Notes: generated by a model from the letters alone, not told the origin. A stretch of 64,000 bases of DNA from PBB1 sp965229345 (GCA_965229345.1 OZ245872.1:1178001-1242000); one strand, 5' to 3'; shown: positions 19,701 to 29,098, counted from the stretch's first letter. A program made the numbers and translations.

Positions 19701-20468
19701 ATGGCCCGCAGCAAGGAGCGCGCACCGGCGGTGTTCGAGTTGCGCAGCGCGTCGATGACGCTGGTGGTCGTGGCGCTGAAGACCACCGACATGTCGGTGA
19801 TCGAGCGCGAACTGACCGCCCGCTTTGCCGACACGCCGGAGATGTTCAACCACGACCCGGTCGTGATCGACATCGCGCAAGCCGAAGGCGACCCGCTCGC
19901 ACTCGATTACGCCCGACTCAGTGGGCTGTTGCGGCAGTTCAAGATGGTGGCCGCTGCGGTGCGTGGCGGTTCCCCCGAACAGATGGCGGCCGCGGCCGAG
20001 GCCGGCCTGGGTGAGGCGCCCGAAGCGCTGCCACCGGCAACCCGTGCCCCAGCGCCCGCGGCGGAGGCCGTGCCGGCACCCGCACCGACGCCCGAGCCTG
20101 TGGCTGCTGCGCCGGTGCAGACCCCGCCGGCTGCCAGCGCCACGCTGATCGTCGACAAGCCGCTGCGCTCCGGTCAGCAGGTGTATGCGCGGGGCGGTGA
20201 CCTGGTGGTGCTGGCGGCGGTGAACTTCGGCGCCGAAGTGATCGCCGACGGCAGCATCCACGTCTATGCGCCGCTGCGTGGCAAGGCGATTGCAGGGGCC
20301 CGGGGGAACAACGACGCGCGCATCTTCAGCACCTGCATGGAGCCCGAATTGATCTCGATCGCCGGCACCTACCGCACCACCGACAACCCGCTGCCCGACA
20401 ACGTCATCGGCAAGCCCGCGCAGATCCGCCTCGACGGCGAGCGTCTCGTGTTCGAGCCCCTGAACTGA
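19701..20468 (+). CDS. minC: Septum site-determining protein MinC
   Basis: FtsZ assembly inhibitor that blocks polar division with MinD. 255 residues. An N-terminal MinC domain (about 10-95), a long Ala/Pro-rich linker (about 105-150), and a C-terminal right-handed beta-helix domain with VYARGGDLVVLAAVNFGAEV, GSIHVYAPLRGKAIAG and ARIFSTCMEPELISIAG. First gene of minCDE, placed directly after aspS. Confidence 0.96.
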   Translation: MARSKERAPAVFELRSASMTLVVVALKTTDMSVIERELTARFADTPEMFNHDPVVIDIAQAEGDPLALDYARLSGLLRQFKMVAAAVRGGSPEQMAAAAEAGLGEAPEALPPATRAPAPAAEAVPAPAPTPEPVAAAPVQTPPAASATLIVDKPLRSGQQVYARGGDLVVLAAVNFGAEVIADGSIHVYAPLRGKAIAGARGNNDARIFSTCMEPELISIAGTYRTTDNPLPDNVIGKPAQIRLDGERLVFEPLN

Positions 20469-20542
20469 TCAGCGCTTCCCTTTCCCTTCCCATTCATCTT
20501 CTTTCGCCCCCGGCGACATCACATCCACAAGGACTGCCACCC

Positions 20543-21358
20543 ATGGCCAGAATCATCGTCGTGACCTCCGGCAAGGGAGGCGTCGGCAAGACCACCACCA
20601 GCGCCAGTTTTGCCTCCGGACTCGCGCTGCGCGGGCACAAGACCGCCGTCATCGATTTCGACGTCGGCCTGCGCAACCTCGACCTGATCATGGGCTGCGA
20701 ACGCCGCGTGGTGTACGACCTGATCAACGTGATCCAAGGCGAGGCGCGGCTGAACCAGGCGCTGATCAAGGACAAGCAGTGCGACAACCTGTACGTGCTG
20801 GCCGCCTCGCAGACGCGCGACAAGGACGCGCTGACGCAGGACGGCGTCGAGAGAGTTTTGGAAGAGCTCGCGGGCATGGACTTCGAGTACATCGTCTGCG
20901 ACTCGCCAGCCGGCATCGAGACCGGTGCGCTGATGGCGATGCATTTCGCCGATGAAGCGCTGGTGGTGACCAACCCCGAGGTGTCCTCGGTGCGCGACTC
21001 CGACCGCATCCTCGGCATGCTGCACAGCAAGACGCGCCGCGCGATCGAGAAGAAGGAGCCGATCAAGGAACACCTGCTGATCACGCGCTACAACCCGAAC
21101 CGGGTGATCGGCGGCCAGATGCTGAGCTTGAAGGACATCCACGACATCCTGCGGGTGCGGATGATCGGCGTGATCCCGGAGTCCGAATCGGTGCTCGATG
21201 CCTCGAACCAGGGCGTGCCGGCGATCCACATCAAGGGCTCCGACGTGTCGGAAGCCTACAAGGACGTGATCACGCGCTTCCTCGGCGAGGAAACCCCGCT
21301 GCGCTTTGTCGATGCCGTGAAGCCCGGTTTCTTCAAACGCCTGTTCGGGGGGAAGTGA
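20543..21358 (+). CDS. minD: Septum site-determining ATPase MinD
   Basis: Membrane-associated ParA-type ATPase that recruits MinC and oscillates under MinE control. 271 residues. Deviant Walker A SGKGGVGKTTTSA near the start, FDVGLRNLDLIMG, CDSPAGIE (Walker B region), and the C-terminal amphipathic membrane-targeting helix PGFFKRLFGGK. It lies 74 bases after minC and 3 bases before minE. Confidence 0.98.
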   Translation: MARIIVVTSGKGGVGKTTTSASFASGLALRGHKTAVIDFDVGLRNLDLIMGCERRVVYDLINVIQGEARLNQALIKDKQCDNLYVLAASQTRDKDALTQDGVERVLEELAGMDFEYIVCDSPAGIETGALMAMHFADEALVVTNPEVSSVRDSDRILGMLHSKTRRAIEKKEPIKEHLLITRYNPNRVIGGQMLSLKDIHDILRVRMIGVIPESESVLDASNQGVPAIHIKGSDVSEAYKDVITRFLGEETPLRFVDAVKPGFFKRLFGGK

Positions 21359-21361
21359 GCG

Positions 21362-21622
21362 ATGGGCTTTCTGTCTTTCTTTCTCGGCGAAAAGACCAAG
21401 ACCGCCAGCGTCGCCAAGGAGCGGTTGCAGATCATCCTGGCGCATGAGCGCAACGGTCGCACCCGCGACCCGGCTTACCTGCCCGACCTGCAGCGTGAAC
21501 TGATGGCGGTGATTTCGAAGTACGTGTCGGTCGGGCCCGGCGACATCAAGGTCGAGGTGGAGCGCCAGGGCGATCTCGAGGTGCTGCAGGTCAAGATCGA
21601 GTTGCCTGACGCCGCACGCTGA
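21362..21622 (+). CDS. minE: Cell division topological specificity factor MinE
   Basis: Activates the MinD ATPase and restricts MinC/MinD to the poles. 86 residues, full length. An N-terminal membrane-binding and anti-MinCD segment (GFLSFFLGEKTKTASVAKER, LQIILAHER) is followed by the dimeric topological specificity domain (LPDLQRELMAVISKYV, IKVEVERQGDLEVLQVKIELP). Last gene of minCDE, 13 bases before nudB. Confidence 0.97.
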   Translation: MGFLSFFLGEKTKTASVAKERLQIILAHERNGRTRDPAYLPDLQRELMAVISKYVSVGPGDIKVEVERQGDLEVLQVKIELPDAAR

Positions 21623-21635
21623 CATCACTTGACCG

Positions 21636-22109
21636 ATGGATGCGCCGCGCCCGCCGAAGATTCCCGAGTCGGTGCTGGTCGTGATCCACACCGTCGATCT
21701 CGAGGTGCTGCTGATCGAGCGCGCGGACCGGCCGGGCTTCTGGCAAAGCGTGACCGGCTCGAAGGATGCGCTGGATGAGCCCTTTGAGCTGACCGCGCGC
21801 CGTGAGGTGGCGGAAGAAACCGGCATCGTCGTGGGCTCGGTGGACGTGCCGCTCTCGCATCTGCGAGACTGGGGCATGCGCAACGTCTACGAGATCTACC
21901 CGGTGTGGCGGCACCGTTATGCGCCCGGCGTGACGCACAACACCGAGCATGTGTTCGGCCTGCAGGTGCGGCGCGACATTGCCATCACGCTCGCCCCGCG
22001 TGAGCACACCCGCAGCGAGTGGTTGCCGTGGCGCGAGGCGGCCGACCGTTGCTTCTCGCCCTCGAATGCCGAGGCGGTGTTGCAACTGCCCAGGTTCGTG
22101 TCGTCGTGA
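21636..22109 (+). CDS. nudB: Dihydroneopterin triphosphate diphosphatase
   Basis: Nudix hydrolase that removes pyrophosphate from dihydroneopterin triphosphate in folate synthesis. 157 residues. It opens with PESVLVVIHT; the Nudix box runs from GSKDALDEP through ARREVAEETGI (G-x5-E-x7-REUxEExGU). Placement before an EEP-family gene and clsB is the usual betaproteobacterial arrangement and supports the NudB assignment over a generic Nudix protein. Confidence 0.9.
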   Translation: MDAPRPPKIPESVLVVIHTVDLEVLLIERADRPGFWQSVTGSKDALDEPFELTARREVAEETGIVVGSVDVPLSHLRDWGMRNVYEIYPVWRHRYAPGVTHNTEHVFGLQVRRDIAITLAPREHTRSEWLPWREAADRCFSPSNAEAVLQLPRFVSS

Positions 22110-22141
22110 AAGGCATCCACCACGCGGATGCCGGTGCGTCG

Positions 22142-22903
22142 ATGCACCCTGTCGACGTGCTGCGGGTGGCCACCTACAACATCCACAAGGGTGTGCGCGG
22201 CGTCGGCCCGCGCCGCCGGCTGGAGATCCACAACCTGGCGCTCGGCATCGAGGCGCTCGACGCAGACCTGGTGTTCCTACAGGAAGTCCGCAGTTCGAAC
22301 CGTGCCGAGGCGCTGCAGTTTCCCGACACCCACATCGGCTGGCCGCGGATGCCCCAGGCCGATTACGTGGCCCCCGAGGGCTATGCGGTGGCCTACCGCA
22401 CCAATGCGATCACTCGCCACGGCGAGCATGGCAACGCATTGCTGTCGCGCTGGCCGATCGGTGACATCCGGCACCACGACGTGTCCGACCACCGGTTCGA
22501 GCAGCGGGGCCTGCTGCATGTGCCGGTGCAGTGGAACGGCACGGTGGTGCATGCCATCGTGGCGCACCTGGGCCTGATGCATGCCAGCCGGGTGCGGCAG
22601 GTCGAGCGCATTGCCGAGTTCATTGCCACCCACGTGCCCGAGGGAGAGCATCTGGTGCTGGCGGGCGACTTCAACGACTGGGGCGAGAAGCTCGACGCAC
22701 CGATCCGCCAGATGGGCCTGGAGCCGGCGCGCGTGTCGGGCCAGTCCCCGTTGCGCACCTTCCCGTCGCGGGTGCCGTTCTTCTCGCTCGACCGCGTCTA
22801 CACCCGCGGCCTGCGCTGTACCGCGACGCAGGTGCCGCGCGGCCGGGCCTGGGCGCGGATGTCGGACCACCTGCCCTTGGTGGTCGAGCTCCAGCTGAGC
22901 TGA
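22142..22903 (+). CDS. Endonuclease/exonuclease/phosphatase family protein
   Basis: A DNase I-like fold hydrolase of about 253 residues. Motifs: LRVATYNIHKGVRG at the N-terminus, DLVFLQEVRSSN, VAHLGLMHASR, LAGDFNDW, and the terminal SDHLPLVVEL, covering the catalytic Asn, Glu, Asp and His. The substrate is unknown; close relatives sit next to cardiolipin synthase ClsB, so a phospholipid or nucleic acid phosphodiester is possible. The start is set at ATG 22142, six residues before the first strand; a GTG at 22106 overlapping the nudB stop (GTGA) is the alternative. Confidence 0.85.
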   Translation: MHPVDVLRVATYNIHKGVRGVGPRRRLEIHNLALGIEALDADLVFLQEVRSSNRAEALQFPDTHIGWPRMPQADYVAPEGYAVAYRTNAITRHGEHGNALLSRWPIGDIRHHDVSDHRFEQRGLLHVPVQWNGTVVHAIVAHLGLMHASRVRQVERIAEFIATHVPEGEHLVLAGDFNDWGEKLDAPIRQMGLEPARVSGQSPLRTFPSRVPFFSLDRVYTRGLRCTATQVPRGRAWARMSDHLPLVVELQLS

Positions 22904-22910
22904 TCGGCCG

Positions 22911-24224
22911 ATGCCGAACCCCGACGACCTCGCCGCACGTGCCCACGCTGAGCGTTTCGCGCTGGAGCAGATGTGGGGCGCGGTTCCGCGGCCGGTGTTC
23001 AGCGGGGGCAACCAGGTGTCGCTGTTGCGCGGCGGCGATGCGCTGTTTCCCGCGATGGTTCAGGCCATCGACGGCGCGCGCCATGAAGTCTGCGTGGCGA
23101 CCTACATCTTCCATGACGATGCGGCTGCCGACCGGGTGGCTGCCGCACTGATCCGGGCGGCGCAACGCGGCATCCTGGTCAAGGTGGTGATCGACGGGTT
23201 CGGCACGCTGGGCGGCGCCAGCGCGTTGCAGCACCGCCTGTGCGAGGGCGGTGTCCAGGTGGCGGTGTACCGGCCGATTGATCGCTGGTGGAACTGGTTG
23301 CAGCCGGGCCAGCTGCGGCGCCTGCACCTGAAGCTGTGTGTGGTCGATGCCGAGATCGGCTTCGTGGGCGGCATCAACCTGATGGACGACCGCTATGACC
23401 TGCACCACGGCTGGAGCGATGCGCCTCGTCTGGATTTCGCGGTGCAGGCGAGCGGGCCCATCACCGGTCCGATCCATCAGGCGGCGATCGCGGTGTGGTC
23501 GCGCGCCCACCTGGGCCGCACGTTCAAGGATGAAGCGCTGGCCATCGTGCGCGGCGCGGAGCCGCTGGCCCGGGTGCGGCGGCTGATCAAGCGCTTGCGG
23601 TTGAACGGCTCGCGCGGGATGCAGGCCACGCCAGGCGATCTGGACCCGATGCACGCGGCCTTTGTGCTGCGCGACAACGTGCGCCAGCGCCGCACCATCG
23701 AGCGCGCCTACATCGATGCGATCCGCTCGGCCCGCACGCGGGTCGATCTGATCTCGCCGTACTTCTACCCGGGCCGTCTGTTCCGCCGTGCCCTGCGTCA
23801 GGCGGCCCAGCGCGGTGTGCGCGTGCGGCTGCTGCTGCAGGGCAAGCTCGACTACCGCATCGCCGGCCTGGCCGCACGCGCGCTGTACGACGAATTGCTC
23901 GGACACGGCGTGCGCATCTACGAATACACCCCCGCCTACCTGCACGCCAAGATCGCCGTCATCGATGACGACTGGGCGACGGTCGGCAGCTCGAACATCG
24001 ATCCGTTGTCGCTGCTGTTGAACCTCGAGGCCAACGTCATCGTGCGCGATGCGGCGTTCAATGCCGAGTTGTCGGCGCAGTTCGACGCGGCGGTTGCGGT
24101 GTCGGAAGAAATCGACCCGACGCAGAAGTACCGCCCCGGCATGCTGGGCGCGCTGCGTCGTGGCGTGGTGGCCTGGGTGTCGTACGTGTATCTGCGGGTC
24201 GCGGGAGCCACGGGGCGCTATTGA
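22911..24224 (+). CDS. clsB: Cardiolipin synthase B
   Basis: Phospholipase D-superfamily enzyme that makes cardiolipin at the inner membrane. 437 residues. Two HKD motifs: HLKLCVVDAEIGFVGGINL and HAKIAVIDDDWATVGSSNID. No N-terminal membrane spans, which separates it from ClsA. It starts 7 bases after the EEP-family gene, an association seen widely in betaproteobacteria. The DNA exonuclease gene follows after 15 bases. Confidence 0.93.
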   Translation: MPNPDDLAARAHAERFALEQMWGAVPRPVFSGGNQVSLLRGGDALFPAMVQAIDGARHEVCVATYIFHDDAAADRVAAALIRAAQRGILVKVVIDGFGTLGGASALQHRLCEGGVQVAVYRPIDRWWNWLQPGQLRRLHLKLCVVDAEIGFVGGINLMDDRYDLHHGWSDAPRLDFAVQASGPITGPIHQAAIAVWSRAHLGRTFKDEALAIVRGAEPLARVRRLIKRLRLNGSRGMQATPGDLDPMHAAFVLRDNVRQRRTIERAYIDAIRSARTRVDLISPYFYPGRLFRRALRQAAQRGVRVRLLLQGKLDYRIAGLAARALYDELLGHGVRIYEYTPAYLHAKIAVIDDDWATVGSSNIDPLSLLLNLEANVIVRDAAFNAELSAQFDAAVAVSEEIDPTQKYRPGMLGALRRGVVAWVSYVYLRVAGATGRY

Positions 24225-24239
24225 TCTAGTCTCGTGGAC

Positions 24240-25346
24240 ATGGCCTGCGCCGACACCGACCTGATCATCGAACGCCCGGCGGGCCTGTACTGCCCACCAG
24301 GCGATTTCTACATCGACCCGTGGCGGCCGGTCGATCGCGCGGTGATCACCCATGCGCATGCCGATCACGCGCGCACGGGTCATGCGCACTACCTGGCGTC
24401 GGCGGCATCGGCTGGCGTGCTGCGCTCACGGCTGGGGCCCATCAACCTGCAGACGGCGGCCTATGGTGAGGTGATCGAGCACCGAGGCGTGCGCGTCAGC
24501 CTGCACCCCGCCGGGCATGTGCTGGGCTCGTCGCAGGTCCGCGTCGAGCACGGCGGGCGGGTGTGGGTGGCCTCCGGCGACTACTTTGTCAGTGGCGCCC
24601 CCGACGATCACAACCTCACCTGCGATGCGTTCGAGCCGGTGCGCTGCGACTGTTTCATCACCGAGAGCACCTTTGGTTTGCCGGTCTACCGCTGGCGGCC
24701 GCAGCACGAGGTCTATGCACAGATCAACGCCTGGTGGAGCGCCAACGCCGAGGCGGGCCGCGCCAGCGTGCTGATGGGCTACAGCTTCGGCAAGGCGCAG
24801 CGGCTGCTGGCGGGACTCGACGAGCGCATCGGACCCATCGTCGTGCATGCGGCGGTCGAGCCCTTGAATCGGGCCTACCGGGCGCAGGGCGTGCGGCTGC
24901 CGCCCACGCAGTTGCTCAGCGAGGTGAGCGACAAGGCAAGTCTGCGGCGTGCGATCGCGATCGGGCCGCCCTCGGTGCAGGGCAGCAGTTGGGCGCGCGC
25001 CTTCAGCGTCGGCGGTGTCGACGCCAGTGACGCCTTTGCCAGCGGCTGGATGCAACTGCGCGGCGCGCGTCGTCGCCACGCCGTCGATCGGGGATTCGTG
25101 ATGAGCGACCATGCCGACTGGCCCGGCCTGCAGCGCGCGATCGCGGCGACAGGCGCCCAGCGCGTGATCGTGACGCACGGCTACGAGGCGGTGATGGTGC
25201 GCTGGCTGGAGCAGCAGGGGCTGCAGGCGGGGTCGTTCAAGACCGAGTTCGGTCGCGAAGACGCTGGCGAAGCGCCGGCGTCGCCCGACCCCGCGGCGAA
25301 CGTGCCGGAGATCCCCAATGCGGAGACGGCTGGAGTGTCGCGTTGA
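24240..25346 (+). CDS. Ligase-associated DNA exonuclease (MBL fold, beta-CASP-like)
   Basis: Metallo-beta-lactamase-fold nuclease of the ligase-associated DNA damage response set, 368 residues. The metal-binding HAHADHARTGH motif is at about 38-48, with later HPAGHVLGSSQV, SGDYF, ITESTFGLP, SDHADW and VTHGYEAV ligands. It overlaps the ATP-dependent ligase by 4 bases (TTGA), so the two are made together. Start ATG 24240; a GTG at 24234 is equally possible. The family is linked to repair of crosslinks and other lesions in bacteria; the activity here is inferred. Confidence 0.9.
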   Translation: MACADTDLIIERPAGLYCPPGDFYIDPWRPVDRAVITHAHADHARTGHAHYLASAASAGVLRSRLGPINLQTAAYGEVIEHRGVRVSLHPAGHVLGSSQVRVEHGGRVWVASGDYFVSGAPDDHNLTCDAFEPVRCDCFITESTFGLPVYRWRPQHEVYAQINAWWSANAEAGRASVLMGYSFGKAQRLLAGLDERIGPIVVHAAVEPLNRAYRAQGVRLPPTQLLSEVSDKASLRRAIAIGPPSVQGSSWARAFSVGGVDASDAFASGWMQLRGARRRHAVDRGFVMSDHADWPGLQRAIAATGAQRVIVTHGYEAVMVRWLEQQGLQAGSFKTEFGREDAGEAPASPDPAANVPEIPNAETAGVSR

Positions 25347-27088
25347 GGCGCTTTGCCGCGCTGTATGCGGAACTCGACGCGAGCACCGCCACCACGGCCA
25401 AGGTGGATGCGCTCAAGCGCTACTTCGCCGTCGCCGAGCCCGCCGATGCGGCCTGGGCGGTGTACTTCCTGTCCGGCGGAAAGCCCCGCCAGGGGGTGCC
25501 GACCGGCGTGCTGCGAATGCTGGCCTGTCAGCGTGCCGGCATCGACGACTGGCTGTTCGAGGAGTGCTACCAGGCGGTCGGCGATCTCGCCGAGACGATC
25601 GCCCATGTGCTGCCGCCGGCGGCGAGGCGCAGCGACGTTGGCCTCGCCGTTTGGATCGAGGTTCGCCTGCTGCCGCTGCGCGACGAGACGCCCGAGACGC
25701 AGTCGGCGCGCATCTCGCAGTACTGGGACGAACTCGACGCCGACGAGCGGTTCCTGTTGACCAAGCTGATCGGTGGCGGCTTTCGCGTCGGCGTCAGCAA
25801 GCTGCTGGTGCAGCGCGCCCTGGCCGAGTGGGCCGGCATCGACGCCAAGGTGGTTGCCCAGCGGATGATGGGCACCACCGACAAGACGGCACGGCCCGAT
25901 GCGGCGAGCTTTGCCAGGCTGGTGTCGCGCGACGCCGAGCCCGGTCGCGACGCCGGGCAGCCGTACCCGTTTTTTCTCGCGCACCCGATGGAGGTGCCGC
26001 AGGCGCAGTTCGACGCCGTGCTCGGCCCGTCCAGCGATTGGCTGGTCGAGTGGAAGTACGACGGCATCCGGGCGCAGGTGGTGCGGCGGGCCGGGCAGGT
26101 GTGGATCTGGTCGCGCGGCGAAGAACTGGTTACCGAGCGCTTCCCCGAGGTGGTGGCCCTGGCGCTGCGCTGGCCCGACGGCACGGTGCTCGACGGCGAG
26201 ATCCTGGTCTGGCCTGAAGGCAGCGAACGCCCTGCGCCGTTCAGCCTGTTGCAGCAGCGGATCGGTCGCAAGAACCTCACGAAGAAGATCCTGGCCGACG
26301 CGCCGGTGGTGTTCATGGCCTACGACCTGCTGGAGCAGGGCGGTGTCGATCTGCGAGACAGCGCACAGCACCTGCGGCGAACGATGCTGGAAGCGCTGGG
26401 GGCCGCCGTGCCGCAGCTGCGCATCTCGCCGCTGCTGCACGGCCACTGGCCCGAGCTGGCGGCGCTGCGCGCCCAGTCGCGTGGCTGCTGTGTCGAGGGG
26501 CTGATGCTCAAGCACCGCGATGCGGCCTACGGCAGCGGGCGACGCAAGCAGACGGATGCAGCGACCGGGTCGACGACGCTCGCGTGGTGGAAATGGAAGG
26601 TCGAGCCCCTGACCGCCGATGCGGTGCTGATCTACGCACAGGCCGGCCATGGCCGGCGTGCCAGCGTCTACACCGACTACACCTTCGCGGTGTGGAACCG
26701 CACGCCGCGCGATGCGGCCGAAGCGCAGGCGGTGGTCGAGGCCATCGCCACGCGCCAGCCGCCACAGCCCGAGGGCCTGCAGCTGGTCGCCTTCGCCAAG
26801 GCGTATGGCGGCCTGAGCGACGCCGAGTTCAAGGCGGTCGATCGCGTGATCCGACAGCACACGCTCGAGAAATTCGGCCCGGTGCGCAGTGTGCGGCCGA
26901 CGATGGTGTTCGAGCTGGGCTTCGAGGGGCTCGGCCGAAGCACGCGCCACAAGAGCGGCATCGCCGTGCGGTTTCCCAGAATGCTGAGAATCCGCCATGA
27001 CAAGCCGCTGCACGAAGCCGACACACTCGCGACGCTCGAAGCGCTGATGCAACCTGGAGAACCTGCCGATGAGCACGACGAACTTTGA
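25343..27088 (+). CDS. ATP-dependent DNA ligase (ligase-associated repair type)
   Basis: Seals nicks using ATP, separate from the essential NAD+-dependent LigA. 581 residues. An N-terminal DNA-binding domain (about 1-210), adenylation domain with catalytic lysine in WKYDGIR (K238), motif III DGEILVW, motif IV VEGLMLKHRD, and WWKWK (motif V), then an OB-fold ending FPRMLRIRHDK. The start is TTG 25343, overlapping the exonuclease stop. Homologs protect against crosslinking agents. The glutathione reductase gene starts inside its last 20 bases. The partner helicase is 7 kb away at 34114. Confidence 0.93.
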   Translation: MRRFAALYAELDASTATTAKVDALKRYFAVAEPADAAWAVYFLSGGKPRQGVPTGVLRMLACQRAGIDDWLFEECYQAVGDLAETIAHVLPPAARRSDVGLAVWIEVRLLPLRDETPETQSARISQYWDELDADERFLLTKLIGGGFRVGVSKLLVQRALAEWAGIDAKVVAQRMMGTTDKTARPDAASFARLVSRDAEPGRDAGQPYPFFLAHPMEVPQAQFDAVLGPSSDWLVEWKYDGIRAQVVRRAGQVWIWSRGEELVTERFPEVVALALRWPDGTVLDGEILVWPEGSERPAPFSLLQQRIGRKNLTKKILADAPVVFMAYDLLEQGGVDLRDSAQHLRRTMLEALGAAVPQLRISPLLHGHWPELAALRAQSRGCCVEGLMLKHRDAAYGSGRRKQTDAATGSTTLAWWKWKVEPLTADAVLIYAQAGHGRRASVYTDYTFAVWNRTPRDAAEAQAVVEAIATRQPPQPEGLQLVAFAKAYGGLSDAEFKAVDRVIRQHTLEKFGPVRSVRPTMVFELGFEGLGRSTRHKSGIAVRFPRMLRIRHDKPLHEADTLATLEALMQPGEPADEHDEL

Positions 27089-28469
27089 CTGCGACCTGCT
27101 GGTGATCGGCGCCGGCAGCGGCGGTGTGCGTGCCGGGCGCTTCGCGGCGCAACGAGGTGCCCGGGTGATCGTCGTCGAAGGCGGCGCACTCGGCGGCACC
27201 TGCGTCAACGTCGGCTGCATCCCGAAGAAGCTCTACAGCTACGCGGCGCACTGCGCCGAGGCCTTCGAGCAGTCGCACGGCTTCGGTTGGGAAGCGGTTC
27301 AGCCGCACTTCGACTGGAGCGTGCTGAAGGCGCGCCGTGCCGCCGAGATCGGCCGGCTCAACGGCATCTACGACGGCCTGCTGAAGGCGGCAGGCGCGAC
27401 GCTGGTGCGTGGCTGGGCCCGCGTGGTCGATCCGCACACGGTCGCCGTTCGCCCGGTGTCGGGCGGCTCGGACTCAGCGGTGCAGCACTACACCGCACGC
27501 CACATCCTGCTGGCCACCGGTGGCCAGCCACAGAAGGTCGATGGTCCGGGGGCCGAGTGGGCGCTGACCTCGGACGACATGTTCGATCTGGATCCGTTCC
27601 CGCGCCGGCTGGTGGTGGTCGGCGGTGGCTACATCGCTTGCGAATTCGCATCCATCTTCAATGGCCTGGGCGCGCAGGTGACGCTGGTGCATCGCGGGCC
27701 GCGGCTGCTGCGCGGCTTCGACCACGAGGTGGCCGATTTCGTCACGTCCGAGATGCGCAAGAAAGGCATCACGGTGCATCTGCAGTCCACCATCGCCGAG
27801 GCGCAGCGGCAGGATGGCGTGCAGACCCTGCGGTTGAAGCAAGCCGCAGGCGACGGCGCGGTGATCGAGGCCGATGCGGTGCTGCACGCCACCGGCCGCA
27901 TCCCGCGCACCCGCGACCTCGGCCTGGAGGCGCTCGGCATCGCGCTGAATGCCAACGGCACGGTGCCGGTCGATGCCCATTTCCAGACGGCCGTGCCCTC
28001 GGTGCATGCGATCGGCGATCTGGTGGGGCACATGGCGTTGACGCCGATCGCGCTCGGTGAGGCGATGGTGCTGGTCGATCGGCTGTTTGGTGATGGAACC
28101 CGCCCTCCGATCGACTATGCGATGGTGCCCACCGCGGTGTTCACCCACCCCAATATCGGCACCGTGGGCCTCGGTGAAGAGGCCGCCCGTGAGCGCGGGC
28201 CGGTGCGCATCTACCGCAGCGACTTCAAGCCGCTGCAGCACACGCTCAGCGGCAGCACCGAACGTACCTTGATGAAGATCGTGGTCGATGACGCAAGTGA
28301 CCGAGTGCTCGGCATGCACATGGTGGGCGCCGATGCCGGGGAGGTGATCCAAGGCTTCGCCGCTGCGCTGCAGACGGGGATGACCAAGGCACAACTCGAC
28401 CGCACCGTCGGCATTCACCCGACGGCGGCGGAAGAGTTCGTCACGATGCGCGAAGTGTCACGGCGCTGA
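27069..28469 (+). CDS. gor: Glutathione-disulfide reductase
   Basis: FAD-dependent NADPH oxidoreductase that keeps glutathione reduced. 466 residues. FAD motif LLVIGAGSGGVRAGR, redox-active disulfide GGTCVNVGCIPKKLY (C45, C50), NADPH motif VVVGGGYIACEFA, and the dimer-interface catalytic histidine in GIHPTAAEEF. It overlaps the DNA ligase end by 20 bases and closes the plus-strand run that began at nudB. Confidence 0.95.
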   Translation: MSTTNFDCDLLVIGAGSGGVRAGRFAAQRGARVIVVEGGALGGTCVNVGCIPKKLYSYAAHCAEAFEQSHGFGWEAVQPHFDWSVLKARRAAEIGRLNGIYDGLLKAAGATLVRGWARVVDPHTVAVRPVSGGSDSAVQHYTARHILLATGGQPQKVDGPGAEWALTSDDMFDLDPFPRRLVVVGGGYIACEFASIFNGLGAQVTLVHRGPRLLRGFDHEVADFVTSEMRKKGITVHLQSTIAEAQRQDGVQTLRLKQAAGDGAVIEADAVLHATGRIPRTRDLGLEALGIALNANGTVPVDAHFQTAVPSVHAIGDLVGHMALTPIALGEAMVLVDRLFGDGTRPPIDYAMVPTAVFTHPNIGTVGLGEEAARERGPVRIYRSDFKPLQHTLSGSTERTLMKIVVDDASDRVLGMHMVGADAGEVIQGFAAALQTGMTKAQLDRTVGIHPTAAEEFVTMREVSRR

Positions 28470-28484
28470 GCCGCCGCGATGCGA

Positions 28485-28994
28485 TCAACGCAGCGTATAG
28501 CCGCGGGCGTCCATGCAGGCCTCGGTCGCGCGGTTGAACACGCTGCTGTCGGCCATCGCGCTGGGCTGGGTGGTCGCCCAGCGGTTGCAGTCCTGACGAT
28601 CGGCTTCGAGCTGCTGCGCGCTCTGACCGTTGCGCGGGTAAATGATCGGTTCGGGCGGGGCTTTGGCCACCGGCTCGTGGCGAGGCACCTCGCGGTACAC
28701 GGGAGCGGGCACCTCGCGGTACACCACCGACGGCGGATCCACGTACACATAACCCGGTGGGTAGGCCGGCACGATCACGCTGGAATAGACCGGTGGGCCA
28801 TAGGTGTAACGGGATCCGGCCAGCCAGCCCAGCCCCACACCCAAGCCCAGCCCGATCCCTACCGCGCCCCAGCCGGGTCCGTAGCCACCGCGGTAGCCGC
28901 CTCGCCCGTAGGCCTGGGCATCGGCTGGCGCCAGAGTCACCGCCAATACGACCGCCGCCAAAGCCGCGGCGCAGCCATGTGTCAAGGTCTTCAT
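28485..28994 (-). CDS. Secreted glycine/tyrosine-rich hypothetical protein
   Basis: A 169-residue protein of unknown function with a signal peptide (GCAAALAAVVLAVTLAPADAQA). After cleavage comes GRGGYRGGYGPGWG, then a glycine-zipper-like hydrophobic stretch (AVGIGLGLGVGLGWLAG), a Pro/Tyr/Val-rich linker with the repeat YREVPAPVYREVP, and a C-terminal region with two cysteines (DRQDCNRWATTQ, ATEACMDARGYTLR). That tail resembles the C-terminus of glycine-zipper envelope proteins. ATG 28994 has an AAGGAA ribosome site. Convergent with gor and divergent from the deaminase gene. Confidence 0.75.
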   Translation of the reverse strand: MKTLTHGCAAALAAVVLAVTLAPADAQAYGRGGYRGGYGPGWGAVGIGLGLGVGLGWLAGSRYTYGPPVYSSVIVPAYPPGYVYVDPPSVVYREVPAPVYREVPRHEPVAKAPPEPIIYPRNGQSAQQLEADRQDCNRWATTQPSAMADSSVFNRATEACMDARGYTLR

Positions 28995-29089
28995 GGTCGC
29001 TTCCTTCGCTAGATGGACAACACGCCCTGCAAGCATAGACCGGTGCGCGACACACCTGTTCCGTCTTCTGTGTAAAGCTAGGTGAATTC

Positions 29090-29097
29090 GGAGGTGA
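29090..29097 (+). promoter_or_regulatory. Full-consensus ribosome binding site of the deaminase gene
   Basis: GGAGGTGA is complementary to eight bases of the 16S 3' end and lies just before the ATG at 29099, which fixes that start and suggests strong translation. Confidence 0.7.
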
Positions 29098-29098
29098 C

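Noticed and set aside
22019..22141. Earlier start for the EEP-family gene
   Set aside because: The extra residues lie inside nudB in another frame and precede the first conserved strand; only the GTG at 22106 remains a reasonable alternative.
25181..27220. 679-residue open frame antisense to the DNA ligase
   Set aside because: Shadow of the ligase and exonuclease genes; composition is unlike a real protein and crosses both.
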